Shown one piece after another: positions 45,828 through 57,051 of a stretch of 64,000 nt of DNA. This DNA is from Selaginella moellendorffii (Eukaryota > Streptophyta > Lycopodiopsida > Selaginellales > Selaginellaceae), in the NCBI RefSeq assembly GCF_000143415.4, contig NW_003314267.1, forward strand, positions 1,985,497 through 2,049,496, given 5' to 3'. Each line of letters begins with the position of its first letter. Within the stretch, counting starts at the first letter, position 1. The notes beneath the pieces were generated by a model, which saw only the letters and a program-made list of their open reading frames with translations, was not told where the DNA came from and did no database searches. The position numbers and the translations under genes were made by a program.

Positions 45828-46375
45828 ATCATAGGATGAGATTTGGATATACTGTCACGGTGGGTCCTTGGAACCTTGGGGGATAAATGGGGATAAAATA
45901 GTCACTAAGGGTTCTCTCATCAAATAATTACCCCTTTTTCAATTAGGTTTGGTATCAGAATAAATGGCATGGGTTTGATTCCCATTGATTAGTGGCTACT
46001 TAAAAATATAATATACCCTTGAGCAAGGTATATTCTTACCCCTGAATTTGAAATTGTACATATTGGGCATCCATGAGTACGTCCTTCCTCTTGGTAAAGT
46101 ATCCATAGACGAAGGTATCCACCGTAGGACTGCAATACAAGTGGATGACTAGTTGCCTCCTATGGAATAGCTAGTTTACACAATGAAAGGATTAGTAGAT
46201 TTAGTGCCAAAATGGAGGTATTAGTTTCCTTTGGCTCAGTAGAGGTTAGTTAATGAGGACATTGACATATTTGGCTCAGTAAGAGTTATTAGTCAATAGT
46301 CAATAAGGACATTGACATTTCTAAAGGGGGGGTGAGTGTAGCATATATGATCATGGGATGAGATTTAGATATACT
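45823..46375 (+). mobile_element. Small TRIM-like element, interrupted by Element C
   Basis: Two 31-bp direct repeats (45823-45853 and 46345-46375, two mismatches) bracket ~490 bp. A primer-site-like TGGTATCAGAA is at 45950, and a polypurine tract AAAGGGGGGG at 46323-46332 is followed by TGAGTGTAGC. Bases left of Element C (TGACTTTTATAGTGCATATG, to 38362) align with the right-hand terminal repeat, so its 5' LTR begins left of C. There is no coding sequence. Confidence 0.5.
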
Positions 46376-46713
46376 CAAGTCCATCTTAGATCAATATTGA
46401 ACTTTATTTTGGACTCCATCTTAGGTCCATTTTAGGTCTATATTGGACTCCATTTTGGACTCATTCCTAACATTTCTATGTGTCACAACACTTGTCATGT
46501 GTCAATCCTTCTTCTGTCCCCTTTTAGAGACTCATTCACAAATTGTTTCATATTCATTCTTTAAGCAGTTTGTTCGAAGTTCCATTCTTACTCTTGACTT
46601 TCCAAGTAGGAGCTTTTAGTCTAAATATATTACATTTATTGGACTTTTGCTTTGACCACTACCATATGGCATCCTTTTTACTCCACTTTGGGGCTTAGGG
46701 ATTTGTGTTTCAC
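46376..46713 (-). mobile_element. Split old family-A LTR, third piece
   Basis: Resumes CCATCTTAGGTCC, CATGTGTCAATCCTTCTTCT and ends GGGATTTGTGTTTCACAC, matching the end of the family-A LTR. The sequence after it (CCATAAATAAAAGTGC) resembles the start of Element A's internal region. Confidence 0.55.
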
Positions 46714-49307
46714 ACCCATAAATAAAAGTGCACCCCTTTTAGTTGAAAGTCTTTGGATAATTATACATAGGTTTGAATAATACTGAGCAACCCAATATTG
46801 AAAGAGTGGAAGTTACAAAGACAAGTTTTATGAGTCCATATTAAAAATGGTTTTAAAGGCTAATTGAAAGAATTACATAGATACAAGGTTTCACATTTGT
46901 TATAGTTATATTTTGGATTTTAATCCCTTATTTCAGTTTAAAGTTATTGTTTTCAGAGGTTATAATTGGTTCATCAGAATTCCATATATAGATGATACTT
47001 ATGGTATAGCTTTTGTTTATATTGTTATTATAGTTGACGGCAACTATATTGTAAGTTGGTGGTGTTATGGAAGTTTTACTATAGTGTGCAATAGCTTAGT
47101 AAAAGTTTCAAATGTTCTATCAAATTTACTTTAATTAGGCCTTTTCATCTTATTGAAGAAGTCTAGAGAGAGAGAGAGAGAGATAAATATGCCAATTAGT
47201 AGTGTAATATATGGATTATATAAGGTCTATTTTTCTTATATATGAGTATAGCCATACCTTTGGCCCCTCAGTAAGCACTATATAAAACTTATCTAAACTT
47301 CCTTCACTCATGAATTTTTTATCAACATCTTTACCACCTAACCCTTCATCATTTGATAAAGCTTTGAGCTCCTTAACTTGTGTCACAACCTAAAAAACAA
47401 AAAAGATATATGCATCAAATAATGCCTTCTTGGTGCTTTCCATGCCCTTTTAGAAGCCTCCCCCAAGCATCCTCATCATTGATGGCAACACTTATTCCTA
47501 ACTACTCCCTACCTCCTATTATACTTGATTTCTACATAGATACTTTGAGAAGCATCTTTATCTCTAACATTTGCCTATCAAACTCCTAGATTTCCTTCAC
47601 TAACAGCTTAGTCCAATGCTTTGTAATGAACATCTTCTCAATCTGGGCATCACTTACCTACTTAGCCTTTTGAGATTCCCTTGCTTGAACTGTTGAGGCT
47701 TCAAGTTACTACTCCAACTCACTAATATATGCATGTAAGCAAGCTTCATCACAAGCCTCTACCTGGTCAAGACAATTTTTCAGCCACCCATTCTCTATGA
47801 GTAACTTGGAGTTAACATCTTCTTAGTGCCTCATCTTTTCATGAGATGCTTCTGCTAGCATCCAAGTCCTATATATCCATGTCAAAGGCCAGTGTTCATC
47901 CATTCCCCATACCTGCAATCTATACTCCTCTTGGATTTGTTAAATTCTAGTTTTCACTAGCTTCTAAATAATTGCCTCATGTGTTAAAATACTAGAATGT
48001 CCTATATTCCCTCACAATTGGGAAAACCATTCATCGCCACTCAACAATCTCCCCTTATACTACTATGAGATATCTTAGTGCATTCCCAGTGGTAAAACTG
48101 GATAGACAAGGGAATCCTTATTACAAATCTTCCATGAGCATTCTTTTATAAAGATAGCCACTACCTTACATAACTTCTTCATCTCAAGGCTTTCATAGTT
48201 ATTGCATAGATCCACTATAAAAATCTCCTAACACTTTGCATGAATAAAAATCTCCCCAACCTTGACCTTTTGTCTATCCCCAAAGGTAAGTGGCATATCT
48301 GGGTGAGTAGGGTTGGTATGATCATCAACTTCATAATCTATAGCCTAGTTCCAAATTTGATCCCTATGTGGGATGTAAGAAAATTGTTGTGAGATCCTCA
48401 TAAAAAATCTTATATTTTGCTAATAACTTTTATAAAATCATGATCTTTCATATATGAGGATCTATTACCTAGGGTATTGCAAAATCAACAAGATCACCAC
48501 GTGAGCCTCCATTCAAAAACCATTAAAGCTAAAGAACGTCAATTCCATTATATTCGTGAATAAGCCTCTATAGATGTAATAGCTTGTTCATTTCTCCATG
48601 TTAAACTCTCCTCTAGCTGCATGTGATAATTTTTCCCTCACCTTCTTGGGTGTAGGTTTGCCCTCTACTTCAAGATCTTGGATCAGAATTTCCTTTCAAA
48701 CTTTCTTTACCGATTTCAAGGTCATTTAATAGTGACTCCTCCTCTTTGGTTCTCAATGCTTTTTGTTACTATAAGATTTTGGCACATAGATCTCTTCACT
48801 AACACTTAATGCCAAAAAGGTCATCTTCAGATTCTTCTAAGACTGAACACCCTTTTCCTTTCCCCACAAGAACTTAGAATCCATCAAGAATATTCCCATG
48901 CATACACTATAGGTATTTATGCCAACTAGCTTGATTATTTAAGTCTGATGGGCAATAACTTTCACAATTAATTTTGTGCCATATATCAAGGGTTGCCATG
49001 TGTTTTTCAACTTTTTTTTTCTCACTTTTCTTATCTTTTTTTTTCTTCACTCTCTTTCTTTATCATTTTTCTTATTTCTGTCATTTTTTTCCTGCTTCCT
49101 ATGGTCCTAATACAACCTAAATGTCTCCATAATATCTTCCTTAAGGAAGACATATGAGTAATATCTAGCAATTTGATGCTATTCTTTATCTTTAAGGATC
49201 AAGTTTTGGTTATGTCCCTCTTTTCAGCCCATAACTTTGTATGGTCCCTTTATCATTGCCTCAAAATACACCCAAAAGCATTTTTTCTTCTTCTGCATTG
49301 ATATTGG
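46714..49307. other. Probable decayed internal region of an old family-A element
   Basis: AT-rich, with no gene, LTR pair or conserved protein motif recognised. It contains a (GA)n tract at 47165-47183. It is called element interior only because of its place next to the LTR end at 46713. Confidence 0.35.
47165..47183. repeat. (AG)n microsatellite
   Basis: Nine to ten AG units. Confidence 0.9.
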
Positions 49308-50483
49308 AGAGATAGATTATCTAATTTAGAGTGCAGATTGCTACTACTACAACCACTAATCAGCAGCTCCAGCCTTGATCCAGCTGCAATCTTCTATTTT
49401 TGTGAATCTTCATTTAATCACCCTAGCTCTTGTGCCTTTGTTGAGACTGTAAGCTTTGCTCAAAACTTTGGCCAGGCCAGGGCTCCCAACAGCATAGTTC
49501 AGGGTGGTCATGCCACTTTGCACCAAGCTCTGGTGGATTGCTCCAGAGATTTGACCCGAGTGCAAGTGTTGAAAACGATCCCGAGAGTGAGATATTGAGA
49601 ATGATTCTGAGAGTGAGATCGAACGTTGGCCTCGCAGCGCTAGTACCTAGAGAAAACTAAGATTGTGAAGCAAGCAAGCTTCTACCATGCTCACCACACA
49701 ATCTCTGAGATGGCGGAACACACTGTGAGCATCTTGATGATGGTCACCTCCCTTGGCCTCAACCTTGAACAAAAAAAGTGTAGCCCCCTAATGCCATTTG
49801 GACTTTGGAACAATAGTTTAGAACACCGTGGCCCTACGCAAGCATCATGGGTACTCTCCCCACCTTCCGCCTTTGGGTGCTCTAGCCATGGGGCTCAAGT
49901 GAGGTTTTGTTGAGCCATGCCAGGTATCTAAATAGGTAGTGTCACCTATGCTTGGACTGGGTGTATTGACAATTTGATCTCTCGAGGGAACTACAGTTGG
50001 TTTTTGAACACTTTATCAAGCTACCCCACTTGTCAATTTGTATTCACTCTAGCTTTGGACTCCTTAGTGGATATATCATCACCCAACACGTGGGCATAGC
50101 CTTACTAGGTCACATTACCCTTTTTTGGCCAAACTGGCCCCATTGGGGTCCAACCCTTACACTCTCCCTATTATACTTTTAGAACCCCCTGCACCCTAAA
50201 TCCTAAATCGCTGCCTCCTTCGCCCCAGCTGTGCCACTGTCGACGGTGTTGCCATTGGTTCTGGCGGAGGTTCGCCGGCTTGTTAAGGAGGCCATGGGTG
50301 AGAAGATGTGTCCAATGGTTAAGGAGCCGTCCATGGCTGAGGAGAGCATGCTAGGTGAGGAGACACGATTGCCACTACTGCCACAACCACCATGACCGTC
50401 ACCACTATCGTCACCACGACTATCACGACCATTGGCTTACTGCCATCATCCTCACCACCACCACCAGTGTAGGGGATGGGGAC
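49308..50483. repeat. Tandem 1.2-kb repeat, unit 1
   Basis: Runs from GAGATAGATTATCTAATTTA to GTAGGGGATGGGGAC. The middle (49790-50200) is derived from a family-A LTR (CTTTGGAACAATA..., GAGGTTTTGTTGAGCC, CTATTATACTTTTAGAACC). The end holds a CCACCACCACCA-rich stretch. Confidence 0.7.
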
Positions 50484-51330
50484 TTATGCTCACCACACAA
50501 TCCCTGAGATGGCAAAACACACTGTGAGCACTTTGATGATGGTCACCTCCCTTGGCCTCAACCTTGAACAAAAGAAGTGTGGCCCCCTAATGCCATTTGG
50601 ACTTTGGAACAACATTTCGGAACACTGTGGCCCTATGCAAGCCTCATGGGTACTCTCCCCACCTTCCGCCTTTGGGTGCTCTAGCCATGGGGCTCAAGTG
50701 AGGTTTTGTTGAGCCACACCAAGTATCTAAGTAGGCAGTGTCATCCATGCTTGGACTGGGAGTATTAACAATTTGATCTCCTAGGGGAATTATAGCTGGT
50801 TCTTGAACACTTCATCAAGCTACCCCACTTGTCAGTCTATATTTGCTCTAACTTTAGACTCCTTAATGGATATATCATCACCCAACACGTGGGCATAGCC
50901 TTCCTAGGTCACACGAACCTTTTTTGGCCAAACTGGCCCCATTGGGGTCCAACCCTTACACTCTCCCTATTATACTTTTAGAACCCCCTACACCCTAAAC
51001 CCTAAACCGCTGCCTCCTCCGTCCCCAGCCCTGCCGCTGTCGACGGTGCTACTGTTGCTACCGCTAGTCCTGCCGAAAGTTCACCGGCTTGTTAAGGAGG
51101 CCATGGGTGAGAAGATGTGTCTAATGGTTGAGGAGTTGTCCATGGCTAAGAAGAGCATGCGAGGTGAAGAGACACGATTGCCACCACTTCCACAATAACC
51201 ACGACCATTGCCACTGTCATCACCATGACCATCAACACTACTGCCACCGTCCTCACCACCACCACCACTGTAGGGGATGGGGACCATCACCAACATGATT
51301 AATGGATTGGTATTATCATTGTTGTTCCTG
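50484..51330. repeat. Tandem 1.2-kb repeat, unit 2 (5'-truncated)
   Basis: Lacks the first ~370 bp of the unit, starting at CTCACCACACAATCCCTGAG. It ends GGGGACCATCACCAACATG and GTTGTTCCTG. Confidence 0.7.
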
Positions 51331-51390
51331 TTATGTCTAGCGCAGTAGGAACATCTATCATACTCCAAAAGATGAAAGTATGTAATTAGG

Positions 51391-51414
51391 TGTGTGTGTG
51401 TGAGAGAGAGAGAG
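51391..51414. repeat. (TG)n(AG)n microsatellite
   Basis: Compound dinucleotide tract at the start of repeat unit 3. Confidence 0.9.
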
Positions 51415-52638
51415 ATTATCTAACTTAGAGTGTAGATTGTTGCTACTACGACCACTAATCAGCAGCTCTAGCCTTGATCCAGCTGTAATCTTCTATTTTT
51501 ATGAATTTTCATCTAATCACCCTAGCTCTTGTGCCTTTGTTGAGACCATAAGCTCTCGTGGATGCTCAAAACTTTGGCCAGGTCGAAGCTCCCAACAGCA
51601 TAGTTCAGGGTGGTTATGCCACTTTGCACCAAGCTCTGGTGGATTGCTCTAGAGCTTCAACCTAAGCACAAGTGTTGAGAACGATCTCAAGAGTGCGATA
51701 TTGAGAATGATCCTGAGAGTGAGATAGAATGTTGGCCTCACAGCGCTGGTACCTAGAGCAAGTCGAGATTGTGATGGGAGCAAGCTTCCACCATACTCAC
51801 CACACAATCCTTGAGATGGCAAAACACACTGTGAGCACCTTGATGATGGTCACCTCCCTTGGCCTCAGCCTTGAACAAAAGAAGTGCAACCCCTTGATGC
51901 CATTTGGACTTTGGAACAACACTTTGGAACACCATGGCCCTACACGAGCCTCATGGGTACTCTCCCCACCTTCTACTTTTGGGTGCTCTAACCATGGGGC
52001 TCAAGTGAGGTTTTGTTGAGCCACATCAGGTATCTAAGTAGGTAGTGTCACCCATGCTTAGACTGGGAGTATTGACAATTTGATCTCCCGGGGGAATTAC
52101 AGTCGGTTTTTGAACACTTCATCAAGCTACCCCGCTTCTCAGTCTGTATTCGCTCTAACTTTGGACTGCTTAATGGATATATCATCACCGAACACGTGGG
52201 CATAACCTTCCTGGGTCACACTAACCTTTCTTGGCCAAACTGGCCCCACTGGGGTCCAACCCTTACACTCTTCCTATTATACTTTTAGAACCCCTTGCAC
52301 CCTAAACCCTAAACCGCTGCCTCCTCTGCTCCCGGCCCTGCTGCTGTCGACGGTGCTACTATTGCTGCCACTGGTCCTGCTGAAGGTTCGCCAGCTTGTT
52401 AAGGAGGCCATGGGTGAGAAGATGTGTCCAATAGTTGAGAAGCCGTCCATGACTGAGGAAAGCATGTTGGGTGAGGAGGCATGATTGTCACCACTGCCAC
52501 AAGCACCACGATCGTCGCCACTGTCGTCACCACGACTATCGGCACCATTGCCACTGTCCTCACCACCACCACCACTGTAGGGGATGGGGACCATCACTAG
52601 CATGATCAGTGGATTGGTATCATCATTGTTGTTCCTGA
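51400..52638. repeat. Tandem 1.2-kb repeat, unit 3
   Basis: Full-length copy matching unit 1 from GAGATTATCTAA to TTGTTCCTG, with scattered changes. Confidence 0.7.
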
Positions 52639-53891
52639 TATCATTGTTGTTTCATGATATTGACATGTGTAGTACTTTTTGTAACTCCAAAATTAGCACA
52701 TCTAGACCTTGGACAATAGCCACCTCACTCTTCCTTGCTTCTAGGATTTGTCATATCACTTTGTGGTAGGGATCACAAAAATTCTTAGCCAAATTGTGGG
52801 AAACTAACACTCCTAGATTTTGCATGAGAAGGACCATTCCATCAAGATTCAATAGTACAACTAAAATGAACTTTTGACACGTTTAAGGTGTCATGCTAAC
52901 ATCGAGCTCTTTTAGAGAATGGTGAGAATACTCCACATTCATGTCCAAAAGAAGATTTTCCTTAGCAAAAAAATGTAGAAAGATTTGTCACCACCACCTC
53001 ACTATTTAAGCCTTAATATGTGCCAATTGTGATCCTCTTGTGGAATCTCCCATCCAAGGAAAAATTGCTCCTTCTCATTTTCTTGATCTTGGGCATGTCC
53101 TCGTTACTTTTAAACTCCAAACATACTTACACCACCCTCTTAAGCATCTTTTCCCTTGGCATTGGCTTGAGGTACTATTATTAGTGTTTTTCCTTGGGCA
53201 TGCTTTTTTTCCTTCTCAGCAATAACAACAAAACTTTACTTCTCAGATTTCACAAAAGATTCACTTGGTCATGAATTAGATCCACCATCAACCATCTTTT
53301 TGCATTCAACTCTTCAAAAAGATGCTACAATAGTATTATGTTAAAGATTATCAAAAGAAACTCAGAAGTTAATTCTTTCCCCACATGCAAGAATTGTCAC
53401 ACAATCTTTATAATATTAAGAAAGGTGTAATGAACAAACTTAAACCACATGACATAAAATATTTAACATATTAGCCTAGCAATACTTCCTTGATCTTTTG
53501 CCAACATAGCCTAGTTGCTCTATGCTTATTAATAGTAGCCTTATAACACAAAATATGCATGCACATGTGACCCAACATTGTAGCACATTGTAGATGCCAA
53601 CATAGGATCTCCAAACATGCTCACTCCAAAGTACTCGGGAATATTAAAATAAACATAATTGTTGTTCAGATAAAAGATCCCACATCCAAATGTGAGCATG
53701 CTCCAATTTAAGTTGTAAACAACAAAACACTGTTTACTCTAGAGCACACGCCAAGAAACATTGTTAAACACAAAATCCCTCTTTCCATCACGAGTTTGTC
53801 CTTTAGAAACCCAATTAGTTAGGGTTTGTATAGGGAACGTTAACTTTTTTACTTTTTTTCAGTAAAATAAGACTTTTGAATTTTTTACCAC
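52639..53891. other. Intergenic spacer
   Basis: AT-rich, no gene or transposon motif recognised. Ends at the promoter of the gene starting 53911. Confidence 0.4.
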
Positions 53892-53901
53892 TTTAGGGTT
53901 T
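53892..53901 (+). promoter_or_regulatory. Telo-box motif
   Basis: TTTAGGGTTT, 9 bp before the ATG at 53911. Confidence 0.45.
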
Positions 53902-53910
53902 ATAGGGCTT

Positions 53911-54716
53911 ATGCTCCGGGCATGGATTGGAGCTAGGTCGCGGTCGAGAGCGCTGCTCCAGCAGTGCCGACGGCTGAGCGCGCCGCCTCCTCAAATTGTG
54001 GATCCCGCCGATGGATCGCCTCCGCCTCCGCCTCCATCTCCGCCTCCTCCCGCCGTGATCGACAATGAGGAGACGAGGCGCGCCAAGCAGCGCGCGGCGG
54101 ATCTCAAGGCCATCTATGAAGGTAAGATGGATTTCGAGATCGCTACCAGGGTCGCATTTGGGGAATCTAAGAATCCAAATCCCAAGGAGCTCGGGTATGT
54201 TGCTAGAGTCCTCTTTGGGAAATAAGTGTCTTCCTCTTTCTTCCAGGCTTGATTGGCACTTGTGGCAGTTCTTCGTATGCGTCGTCGTCCCGGTTTCTCG
54301 TAAGCGACCAAAGTTCTAGCTCGATTTTTCTTTGTGGCTGAGCGCTTTGATTCTCTTGTCTGGAGCAGTGATCTACATGGTGGCAATGTACGCGCGTCGA
54401 GAGATTCGAAGATTGGAGAAGGTAAGGATGGAACTTGGAGAGCTTTCTCTAACCATTTTTTTCTCTTTTCCAGGAGAGAGGGATTGAGCCACTGCCAAAG
54501 AAGACATGGGCGAATAGATACGAGATCGATCGATTGCAAAAGGAGTACCAAGCCAAACGAACAGTGAGGCGCGCGGGATTAGACGTCGAAGAGCTCAAAT
54601 CTCTCAAAGGCAGGCTCGATTCGATCGATGACAAACTCGCCAAACTGGAAACGTTTTTAAATCGCCCAGCGCTTCCAGAGATACCTTCAAGTCCTCCAGC
54701 AAATCAATCAAAGTGA
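53911..54716 (+). CDS. Small protein with Pro-rich N-terminus, one membrane segment and a coiled coil
   Basis: Family not recognised. Four exons, 53911-54194, 54247-54299, 54369-54421 and 54474-54716, give 210 aa. The N-terminus (MLRAWIGARSRSRALLQQCR) looks like a mitochondrial presequence. A run of prolines follows at about residues 37-48. A helix ATRVAFGESKNPNPKELG leads to a hydrophobic segment formed by splicing (WQFFVCVVVPVSLIYMVAMY, about 101-120). The C-terminal half is charged and likely coiled coil (LKSLKGRLDSIDDKLAKLE). The frame holds at all junctions. I infer a mitochondrial membrane protein; no function is claimed. Confidence 0.7.
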
Positions 54717-54792
54717 CGAGCTTGTTTCAATCCCCACCGTCAAATTTGCCGGGCGATCTGACGGTCACGGTTTTACGTTATTAGGGTTCTTC

Positions 54793-57001
54793 ATGGGTAG
54801 TGTTTCGTGGTTGAGGCATATTTCCAGCGCTAGGGTTTTAGGCTTGAGGATCGATCGTCGGCGTTTTTACAGCGTGATGCCGCGAGGAGAGGAATCAGCA
54901 GCTGGGGCGGAGGCATCGGCTTCGGCGGTGGAAGCATCGCCAGGTATGAGCAAGAAAGCCGCACAGAAGGCCGCGAAGAAAGCCGAGAAGGAGCTCCGCC
55001 AGGCTGCTGCGCTCGCCGCGGCTGCCGCGGAGGAGGAAGAAATTGATCCACTGGCGGACAAGTACGGGGATACGAAGCTGGAGGATTTGCAATCCAAGGC
55101 TGTGACTGGGCGGAAGTGGACCGAGATTTCGGAGCTTGGGACCGATCTGGAGGGCTCTACTGTGCTGGTTCGTGGGAGAGTTCACAGCAAGAGAGCGAAA
55201 GGGAAGATGGCATTTTTGGTGCTTCGTGAGACTATCCATACCGTGCAATGCGTGGTTTCTATGGAGAACGTCGGGAGCAAACAGTTTGTGAAGTATGCGA
55301 GCTTGCTGAGCAAAGAGTCCGTTGTGGACGTGACGGGAAATGTGTCAAATCCAAGAAATCCAGTGTCTGGGACGACACAACCGGTAAGTCTTTTTCTTTT
55401 GTCGTGAAGTCATCTTCATCGTGTTCGTGCTTTGTTCTTCACAGGTGGAAATCCAGGTGACAGAACTCCATTGTATATCTAGGTCGACCAACGAGCTCCC
55501 TCTTCTGTTGGAAGATGCCGCTCGCAGCGACCAGGATATTGAGAAAGCTGCAAAGGTGAGTCGAGTCTCTTTTCTATTGCGTGGTTTAGTTTGATTTGTT
55601 TCTCTTCAGGAAGGCATTCAATATGCACGCGTTCTACAAGACACGAGGCTGAATAACAGGGTCCTTGATCTTAGAATCCCTGCCAATCAAGCGATCTTTA
55701 CCGTTCAGTCGGAAATCTCAAGCGTATGTGCTTTGTTCGTTTTGTGACGAATTGTGGCGCTGAGAAGCTTGTTATGGTTTTTTTCAGCTCTTTCACGACT
55801 TTCTACGGGCTAACAAGTTTCGCCAGATCCACACGCCAAAGCTTATCGCTGGTGCTAGCGAAGGTGGCTCTGCAGTGTTCAAGCTGCAGTACGCTAATGA
55901 TCAACCTGCATGTCTGGCTCAATCACCGCAGCTGCACAAACAGATGGCAATTTGTGGTGACTTCCGTCGAGTTTTCGAGATAGGTCCTGTTTTCAGAGCC
56001 GAAAAATCTTTTACTCATCGGCACCTGTGTGAATTTATCGGGCTCGATTTTGAAATGGAGATCAAGGAACACTATTTCGAGGTAGAGTTTATTTGAACTA
56101 GACGATGGGTAACTTTTCCACTTGCAGATCATCGACCTGATTGGCAAACTCTTCATCTATGTGTTCAACGAGCTTAACAAGAACTGCAAGAAAGAGCTTG
56201 AAACGATCAACAGCCAGTATCCTTTTGAGCCATTGCAGGTTTGCTTACTTGTAAATTCAGTATAAATTGTTTCAACTGTGTACCTCTTTCAGTATCTCGA
56301 CGAAACCCTGGTACTCGCATTTGCCGAGGGGATTCAGATGTTAAAGGTGATTGTTTCTATCATTGATTTTTGCAAGACCTGACGCGTGATAACAGGAAGC
56401 TGGGTTTGAGACTGATCCTCTTGGAGACCTTGACACAGAAACTGAGAGGAGACTGGGACTTCTTGTGAAGGAGAGGTGAGTAGTTTGTTTAACCCCTCTC
56501 ATGCTCTTACGATTGATTCTTCTTCACAGATACAAGACTGATTTTTATATTCTTCATCGATATCCACTTGCTGTCCGGCCATTCTATACCATGCCTGCTG
56601 TCGACGATCCTAAATATTCAAACTCATTCGACGTTTTCATTCGGGGTTAGTCATCGTTGTTTCCTGTCGTTATTTGTTTGTTCTGATTGTCTTTTGTAGG
56701 CGAGGAAATCATCTCCGGTGCCCAGCGTGTTCATGACAAGGATCTTCTTCTAAAGCGGATCGAGGAGTGCAACATTGATCCAAACGCTATTGGCTTGCAG
56801 AACTACATAAATTCTTTCAGGTGAATAGCGAAAACATTAAACTTTTTGCGTGACAAATTTCCTGTTACTGGCAGCTATGGTGCACCACCTCACGGAGGCA
56901 TTGGCGTCGGCTTGGAACGAGTAGCGATGCTCTTCTGCAATCTGGACAACATAAGGAAGGTCTCTTTGTTTCCTCGTGATCCTAATAGGCTGGCACCTTA
57001 G
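54793..57001 (+). CDS. Aspartate--tRNA ligase, eukaryotic cytosolic type
   Basis: Class II synthetase charging tRNA-Asp. Ten exons: 54793-55383, 55445-55555, 55610-55723, 55788-56081, 56128-56238, 56293-56346, 56396-56475, 56530-56645, 56700-56820 and 56875-57001; 572 aa. Domains: Lys/Ala-rich extension; OB-fold anticodon-binding domain ([20 protein letters not shown]); catalytic core with [11 protein letters not shown], motif 2 [15 protein letters not shown] and motif 3 [15 protein letters not shown]-terminus [12 protein letters not shown]. The first 28 residues ([19 protein letters not shown]...) look like an organelle presequence, and a second in-frame ATG lies at 54877 (MPRGEES), so two starts could give two compartments. 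Its stop lies 51 bp from the stop of the convergent CFAP77-like gene. Confidence 0.95.
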
Positions 57002-57051
57002 ATCGAGGATAACGGTGTCCTGATAATTAGGCACCAGATTTTGCACAAGTG

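Noticed and set aside
49308-52638. LTR pair of a single retrotransposon formed by the 1.2-kb repeats
   Set aside because: Units are in tandem with almost no interior. No TG...CA ends or target-site duplication were found at unit edges.
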